Shown: piece after piece, positions 30,254-34,077 of the stretch
How positions within the stretch are numbered: position 1 is the first letter of the stretch
Layout: each line of letters starts with the position of its first letter
DNA from: Lentisphaeria bacterium
GTDB taxonomy: Bacteria; Verrucomicrobiota; Lentisphaeria; Victivallales; UBA1829
DNA length: 34,077 nt
Direction of reading: 5' to 3'
Assembly: GCA_017615635.1 (NCBI GenBank)
Contig: JAFZZR010000030.1
Span: 1-34,077, forward strand
Position numbers and translations under genes: made by a program
Notes under the pieces: model-generated
The model's input: only the letters and a program-made list of their open reading frames with translations
Told to the model about the DNA's origin: nothing
Databases searched by the model: none

Positions 30254-30698
30254 GACGGACCTCCTGTTGTTTCTGCCTGATATACGCAAGAAACTGATCG
30301 TAGTCACGGATATAATCCGATTCATCGTAATAATCGGAGGCCGCGACCAATATTACACAGCCATTGGAAAAGTCATGCATGGTATGCCACAATTCCGGCC
30401 CCAGGATCACACCCTGATTGTCATGGTGCATATAAATATCCTGCTTTGTGACGCCGTCGTCCAGCGACAGAATAAAACTCCCGCTGATGCAGAATATGAT
30501 CTGCTGAAGTTTCTTATGCGCGTGCTTCCCCCGAAGACTTGCCATGCAGTCCAGATTCGTGATGTAATAAACTCTTTTGATTTCAAAGGGTATATCACGA
30601 TCCTTCTCCATGATGCATAACACCCCGTCGCGGGCATCCACGATCCGCTTCAGATTCACAAAACCGGAATGCCGGACCAGAATTCGTGATTCGCTCAT
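30237..30698 (-). CDS. FdtA/QdtA-like dTDP-6-deoxy-hexose 3,4-ketoisomerase
   Basis: 153 aa small cupin. The family region is FEIKRVYYITNLDCMASLRGKHAHKKLQQIIFCISGSFILSLDDG, with the His pair of RGKHAHK (59, 61) at the active site, then VILGPELWHTMHDFS. The enzyme shifts the keto group of dTDP-4-keto-6-deoxyglucose from C4 to C3, giving the substrate for an FdtB-type aminotransferase, which is the next gene here. FdtA and QdtA differ in product stereochemistry, which cannot be read. The ATG overlaps the upstream methyltransferase stop as ATGA; the 3' end overlaps the aminotransferase by 17 bases. Confidence 0.88.
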   Translation of the reverse strand: MSESRILVRHSGFVNLKRIVDARDGVLCIMEKDRDIPFEIKRVYYITNLDCMASLRGKHAHKKLQQIIFCISGSFILSLDDGVTKQDIYMHHDNQGVILGPELWHTMHDFSNGCVILVAASDYYDESDYIRDYDQFLAYIRQKQQEVRHDTSM

Positions 30699-31441
30699 GA
30701 TGGTCTCTCCGTCTTCCTGATTAGCATTACATTGTCCAGATAAAGGCCGGGATTGCCCGGCAGTATGAACTTGAATAAAAATCCTGTCAGATTGGAGATC
30801 GCGGCAAGGTGAAATGCGATCTCCATCAGAAGAACGTGCCGGGAACCGATCCGATCAAGCAGGAAAGAGTTCCAAAGCTGGAAAAATGCTGTAACGTCCC
30901 CGCAGGTCTTTGTCTGTTTGATGATCTCAAATCCGCTCCGTTTGACCAGATCGGAAAGCCCGAATGAAGAATATCGCCCGAAATCATAAGGACATTCATG
31001 TTCCGGCCAGATGAAGGGAACCGTCAGGAGCACTAGACCTCCGGGCTTTAAGGTCCGGTGAAGTTCCCCCATGAAGACCTCCGGAGTGAAAACATGCTCC
31101 AGGACCTGTGTACAAAGGATATTGTCGAAGGATTCATCGGAAAATGGAAAATGGAGCCCGTCATAGAAAAATTCCGCATTCTTGGTCGCACGATTCGCGG
31201 GTGAGTCATACTCCAGCCCGACGTATTCCGAGCAGGAAAGGAGCTCTTTATACGGCTTCGTGCCGCAGCCGACATCCAGAACTTTTCCTGTCAGCTGCGA
31301 TCCGAAATCCCGGACGGCAAGGTACAGCGCCTTCCTGCAGAAAAAATACGGATTGAATAACAGGCCCCATGCGGAAGCCGAAAAAGCATATTTACCCCGT
31401 ATCCTGTACAGTCCCCGGACAAGCATTCGCAAAAAAATCAT
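30695..31441 (-). CDS. Class I SAM-dependent methyltransferase in the glycan cluster
   Basis: 248 aa. Motif I is KVLDVGCGTKPYKELL (about 53-68), then YVGLEYDSP, FPFSDESFDNILCTQVLEHVFTPEVFMGELHRTLKPGGLVLLTVPF (motifs IV to VI). This is the Methyltransf_11 pattern. The C-terminus (about 205-240) is hydrophobic and may touch the membrane. In this place it could methylate a sugar hydroxyl of the glycan, but the target is unknown. AAGAGGCG lies before the start. It overlaps FdtA and is preceded by the only gap in the cluster. Confidence 0.82.
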   Translation of the reverse strand: MIFLRMLVRGLYRIRGKYAFSASAWGLLFNPYFFCRKALYLAVRDFGSQLTGKVLDVGCGTKPYKELLSCSEYVGLEYDSPANRATKNAEFFYDGLHFPFSDESFDNILCTQVLEHVFTPEVFMGELHRTLKPGGLVLLTVPFIWPEHECPYDFGRYSSFGLSDLVKRSGFEIIKQTKTCGDVTAFFQLWNSFLLDRIGSRHVLLMEIAFHLAAISNLTGFLFKFILPGNPGLYLDNVMLIRKTERPS

Positions 31442-31535
31442 GGCTTCGCCTCTTCACGTTTACATTTTTGCAACCAAAAGCCGCGGAACAGCACTGTACT
31501 ACAGTCCCTCTTGCAAGAAATTTAACTTTTGTAAG
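31442..31535. other. Only gap in the glycan cluster, with palindrome ACTGTACTACAGT
   Basis: 94 bp without a gene between the two methyltransferases. It contains a perfect palindrome (31493-31505, 6-bp arms around C). No promoter hexamers are clear. The region also marks the step from AT-rich to more GC-rich genes. Confidence 0.4.
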
Positions 31536-32174
31536 CTAAACATTGGCAATAACACGAACTATCATTGGGGATTCGCTGTCTGTAACGGCAAAGGTATCTG
31601 ACTCTTGCGCAGAAACGATGTTAAAACCAATTTTATTTAGCTTGTCACAGAACAAATCCATATCCATGTAGCGCCGATAGTGATCCGTAAAATTTTCATT
31701 ACGTCCCAATCTCGTGCCGCGATTCAGTAGAGAGTCATGGATACTTCTGCTTTCAACAAACAGATAGCCGCCCTTTTTAAGCGAGGAATAAGACCATTGC
31801 AGGACAGAATTTTCCATTTCCTCCGATACAGAATGAATTGTAAATCTACTGTAAATTGCATCATATTTCAAACGTTCAAGCGGCAATCTTGAAAAGTCAT
31901 CGCATGTAAATCTTATGAATGGATCGGAGTAGTTTTTCTGAAGATAACTAATTTCATCCTGAACCAAGTCAAAGGCATCAACACGAATCTTATGCCGAGC
32001 AAAAAAAATTGAGTCTCGACCATTTCCACATCCTAGCTCACACAAAGATTGGTTTGGCACAAGGAAAGGCAAAACCGCGCGCGCGAAAGACGATGGAGGA
32101 AACGGAACACTGTTTTGTCTGTAAAACCTCGACCAAAACTGACTTTGCTTACTGATGTCAAGATTCCCCGGCAT
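31536..32174 (-). CDS. Class I SAM-dependent methyltransferase (Methyltransf_25-like)
   Basis: 212 aa. Motif I is LCELGCGNGRDSIFFARHKIRVDAFDLVQDEI (about 44-75). It continues IRFTCDDFSRLPLERLKYDAIYSRFTIHSVSEE and LKKGGYLFVESRSIHDSL. A small, compact methyltransferase with AT-rich codons. The substrate is unknown; a sugar or the choline-like substituent handled by LicD is possible (inference). The start at 32174 has GGAGG six bases upstream and lies 17 bases inside the glycosyltransferase gene. Confidence 0.83.
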   Translation of the reverse strand: MPGNLDISKQSQFWSRFYRQNSVPFPPSSFARAVLPFLVPNQSLCELGCGNGRDSIFFARHKIRVDAFDLVQDEISYLQKNYSDPFIRFTCDDFSRLPLERLKYDAIYSRFTIHSVSEEMENSVLQWSYSSLKKGGYLFVESRSIHDSLLNRGTRLGRNENFTDHYRRYMDMDLFCDKLNKIGFNIVSAQESDTFAVTDSESPMIVRVIANV

Positions 32175-33129
32175 ATTTACCTCCGTTTCGGTATAGTAAA
32201 TCATCAACGCGACATAAGACTCGATGACAAAAATAAGAAAGGCACCAAAGCATCTTTTCGAAAAATGTCATGCGGCAAAACTTGCGCTGATAATCCTCAA
32301 AAAAACTTTCTGCTGTCATATTTCGCTCGACATTGCTTGTCAAAAACGATACCTTCTGATTTGAAAATCGAACCGGAGAGTAACATCCGGGAACAAAGCG
32401 CCGTAAAAAAGACTTGCGAGAATGTGTTCCTTCAATACCGATGTGACATGTTAACGAGTGTGTTGTAGAAATGGAAACACCGTTGAGAAAAACACAGATA
32501 TACCAACTGATATCCCAAGTTGCAGGTTCTGTATCCAGACATTTCAAACAAGGAAAAACCCCTCCGAATTCCAGTTCATGCAACTCCTCATCGCTAAAGT
32601 TTTGAATTGCCTCATTTCGATTGTTAAAGTAGCGAAATTTCAACCAACGATCCTTCCACGTACACCACCCTAGTCCACCGTCCAGCCGCCATGCGAATGT
32701 TTCCGGAAAATCTTTTGGAAAATTTAAAAAATTGTATGCAGAGACACACATCACTTCCTTTCGATCCTGGTAAAAATCTAACGAATCATTCATAAACTTC
32801 AAAAAATATTTGCTCGGCAGAATATCATCCTCAAGCACAATTACTCTACCGAATTTACTCACGACTTCTGTGATACCCTGTATAACATTAAACTCAAGCC
32901 GCTTGTTTTCAGTTTGCTCAACAAGAACAACATCCTTAAATCCTTGAATTGTTCGTATATAATCGCGGACCTTATAAACCTGTGCCCAAGACTTATCATC
33001 TTTTCCACCATCAGAGTAAAAGAAAACTACCGTTTCTCCGGCTTCAGCATTTTTTTGAAGCGCGGAAATAACTCTCTTAAGATATCGCAATCGTGTGTAG
33101 CAAAATAAAACGACAGGTGCAAGTTTCAT
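32158..33129 (-). CDS. Glycosyltransferase with EDD motif (GT2/GT13-like GT-A fold)
   Basis: 323 aa. The N-terminus VVLFCYTRLRYLKRVISAL and the acidic motif VIVLEDDILPSKYFLKFMN (Glu100, Asp101, Asp102) resemble GT-A enzymes of the GT2 and GT13 types. The latter include N-acetylglucosaminyltransferase I, where an EDD replaces DxD. WCTWKDRWLKF and LEFGGVFPCLKC follow. The enzyme likely adds a sugar to the glycan in the cytosol. The ATG overlaps the LicD stop as ATGA. Codon use is AT-rich like LicD, unlike the genes left of 31441. Confidence 0.8.
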   Translation of the reverse strand: MKLAPVVLFCYTRLRYLKRVISALQKNAEAGETVVFFYSDGGKDDKSWAQVYKVRDYIRTIQGFKDVVLVEQTENKRLEFNVIQGITEVVSKFGRVIVLEDDILPSKYFLKFMNDSLDFYQDRKEVMCVSAYNFLNFPKDFPETFAWRLDGGLGWCTWKDRWLKFRYFNNRNEAIQNFSDEELHELEFGGVFPCLKCLDTEPATWDISWYICVFLNGVSISTTHSLTCHIGIEGTHSRKSFLRRFVPGCYSPVRFSNQKVSFLTSNVERNMTAESFFEDYQRKFCRMTFFEKMLWCLSYFCHRVLCRVDDLLYRNGGKYAGES

Positions 33130-33977
33130 TTTTCCATCCCTAGAGCATGAGGATAAGGTTTGTCAACGCTGAAAAAAAGATAATGCGGAGTCCGTTTCTC
33201 AATGGGCGGAAGCGTCATGTAATCCCCATACATTATTCTTAAATACTCGTCGGGATTGCATGGTACAGGGAAAGAAGTTCCCTCAAAAGTCAAAGATTTT
33301 AATGGAAAGATAACATCACGGTGAACTCTTTTAACATATCCATTGTCTTCCGGAATCAGTTCCATATATGGACCGGTATTTCCAAAAGAAAGGATTCTCC
33401 AAACTGCCCTAAAAAGAGCAAATATAAGCGAAAGTGCAATCCAGCGTACAACATTGTATACACTTATTTTTTGATACGCATTTTTCCTGCAGCATAATGA
33501 CAGCATTTTTTTTGTCAAAAAATATGTAGTTCGTTCAGATATATTAGGATACTTTACATACGGAAAAATATCAAGATAAATACCACGAAATTCACCATCG
33601 CAAAGCGCATCGAATTTTTCAACCAAAGTTGTTCTGCGATCCATCAGTTTAGCAAACAACTTATTGTATCCGGAACCTTTGTGTTTGTAACACAGCAAAA
33701 TATATTCCGGCAATTCGCTTTCAGCAATTTCTATAAATTTATTGTAGTCCTCAATAGGCATACACACATCAACATCATCATCCCATGGAATAAATCCGCC
33801 ATGCCGGACCGCCCCCAAAAGAGTTCCGTACGCAATCCAATAAGTTAGTTTATTCTTCCTGCAAATCTGATCAAAGATCTTAAGTAAATTCAGCTCAATC
33901 ATTTGAAGCTGACGCAAGCCTTGCTTATTTTCTTCTTCAGCAGGTGCAGAACTTTGCTTTAATTCCACTTTAGCCAT
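33126..33977 (-). CDS. LicD-family nucleotidyl/phosphocholine transferase
   Basis: 283 aa. The signature is at about 46-72: YWIAYGTLLGAVRHGGF, then PWDDDVDVCM, followed by YNKLFAKLMDRRTTLVEKF and YLDIFPYVK. LicD proteins use the nucleotidyltransferase fold to transfer phosphorylcholine or a similar phospho-group onto surface glycans; the Asp triad supplies the metal site. The C-terminal half has a hydrophobic helix (about 175-195). The start at 33977 is chosen because GGAG lies six bases upstream; ATG 33995 is an alternative. The protein is encoded in the AT-richest part of the window. Confidence 0.85.
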   Translation of the reverse strand: MAKVELKQSSAPAEEENKQGLRQLQMIELNLLKIFDQICRKNKLTYWIAYGTLLGAVRHGGFIPWDDDVDVCMPIEDYNKFIEIAESELPEYILLCYKHKGSGYNKLFAKLMDRRTTLVEKFDALCDGEFRGIYLDIFPYVKYPNISERTTYFLTKKMLSLCCRKNAYQKISVYNVVRWIALSLIFALFRAVWRILSFGNTGPYMELIPEDNGYVKRVHRDVIFPLKSLTFEGTSFPVPCNPDEYLRIMYGDYMTLPPIEKRTPHYLFFSVDKPYPHALGMEK

Positions 33978-34029
33978 TTTTTCTCCAAATCCCATACCTT
34001 GCTCAAAGTAAAACCATTCCCAATCTCTA

Positions 34030-34077
34030 TCAAAAAAAACTGATAATCCCAGGAGGGATTACATCACTGATTCGTTC
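34030..34077 (-). CDS. Possible C-terminal end of an upstream glycan-cluster gene
   Basis: Of the three minus-strand frames at the right edge only one stays open: ERISDVIPPGIISFF then TGA, 52 bp before LicD. It is too short to recognise and rests only on the lack of stops. The T8 run here could shift the frame if the assembly is wrong. Confidence 0.3.
   Translation of the reverse strand, partial: ERISDVIPPGIISFF

Noticed and set aside
1..34077. tRNA, rRNA, insertion sequences or prophage genes
   Set aside because: No cloverleaf, rRNA-like stretch, transposase, integrase or terminal inverted repeats were recognised by eye; a tRNAscan or ISfinder run was not possible.

Overview
The window looks like chromosomal DNA of an anaerobic Lentisphaerota (Victivallales-like) bacterium. 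The clearest clue is a pseudopilin whose N-terminus reads [18 protein letters not shown], with Phe where most prepilins have Gly. It is paired with a DUF4838 lipoprotein. A reverse rubrerythrin, a rubredoxin-like protein and a PknB-type kinase with a Cache sensor fit the same group. This assignment is inference from protein families; no marker gene was searched. Most of the window is GC-rich, with AT-richer patches at about 23.5-24.6 kb and 31.5-34.1 kb.

Layout. 1-2318 (-): an IclR regulator, an enolase-superfamily sugar-acid dehydratase and the start of a GH13 enzyme form an apparent operon behind a promoter that carries a perfect 17-bp palindrome. 2641-5006 (-): a membrane Ser/Thr kinase with a C-terminal Cache sensor. 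5177-6251 (+): an AzlCD branched-chain amino-acid exporter. 6254-10320 (-): an XRE-cupin regulator, malic enzyme, an Ldh_2-type malate/lactate dehydrogenase and a HAD phosphatase. 10442-13638 (-): a pseudopilin and a secreted DUF4838 lipoprotein. 13993-14553 (+): reverse rubrerythrin. 14639-16256 (-): a Sel1-repeat protein and a rubredoxin-like protein. 16416-17807 (-): dnaA, followed by a 560-bp gene-free region with three DnaA-box-like 9-mers and AT-rich tracts (candidate oriC). 18368-21848 (+): a NagA-like amidohydrolase lacking key catalytic residues, an RlmI-like methyltransferase and a MATE exporter. 21911-24477: a DUF4143-type AAA ATPase and an AT-richer GIY-YIG/DUF4357 protein. 24629-26084 (+): a DUF1805 protein and an unusual signal-peptide-bearing P-loop kinase. 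26101-27870 (-): an FAD-dependent oxidoreductase. 28053-34077 (-): a surface-glycan cluster (LicD, two glycosyltransferases, two methyltransferases, a FdtA-like ketoisomerase, a DegT aminotransferase) running off the right edge.

The genes probably serve sugar and sugar-acid catabolism, malate oxidation, oxygen defence, chromosome initiation and envelope glycan synthesis. Twelve promoters can be read by eye. They share a TTGAMW-like -35 box, a 16-17 bp spacer and a -10 of TATATT, often extended as TGCTATATT. Gene starts below were chosen by Shine-Dalgarno position rather than by the longest open frame.
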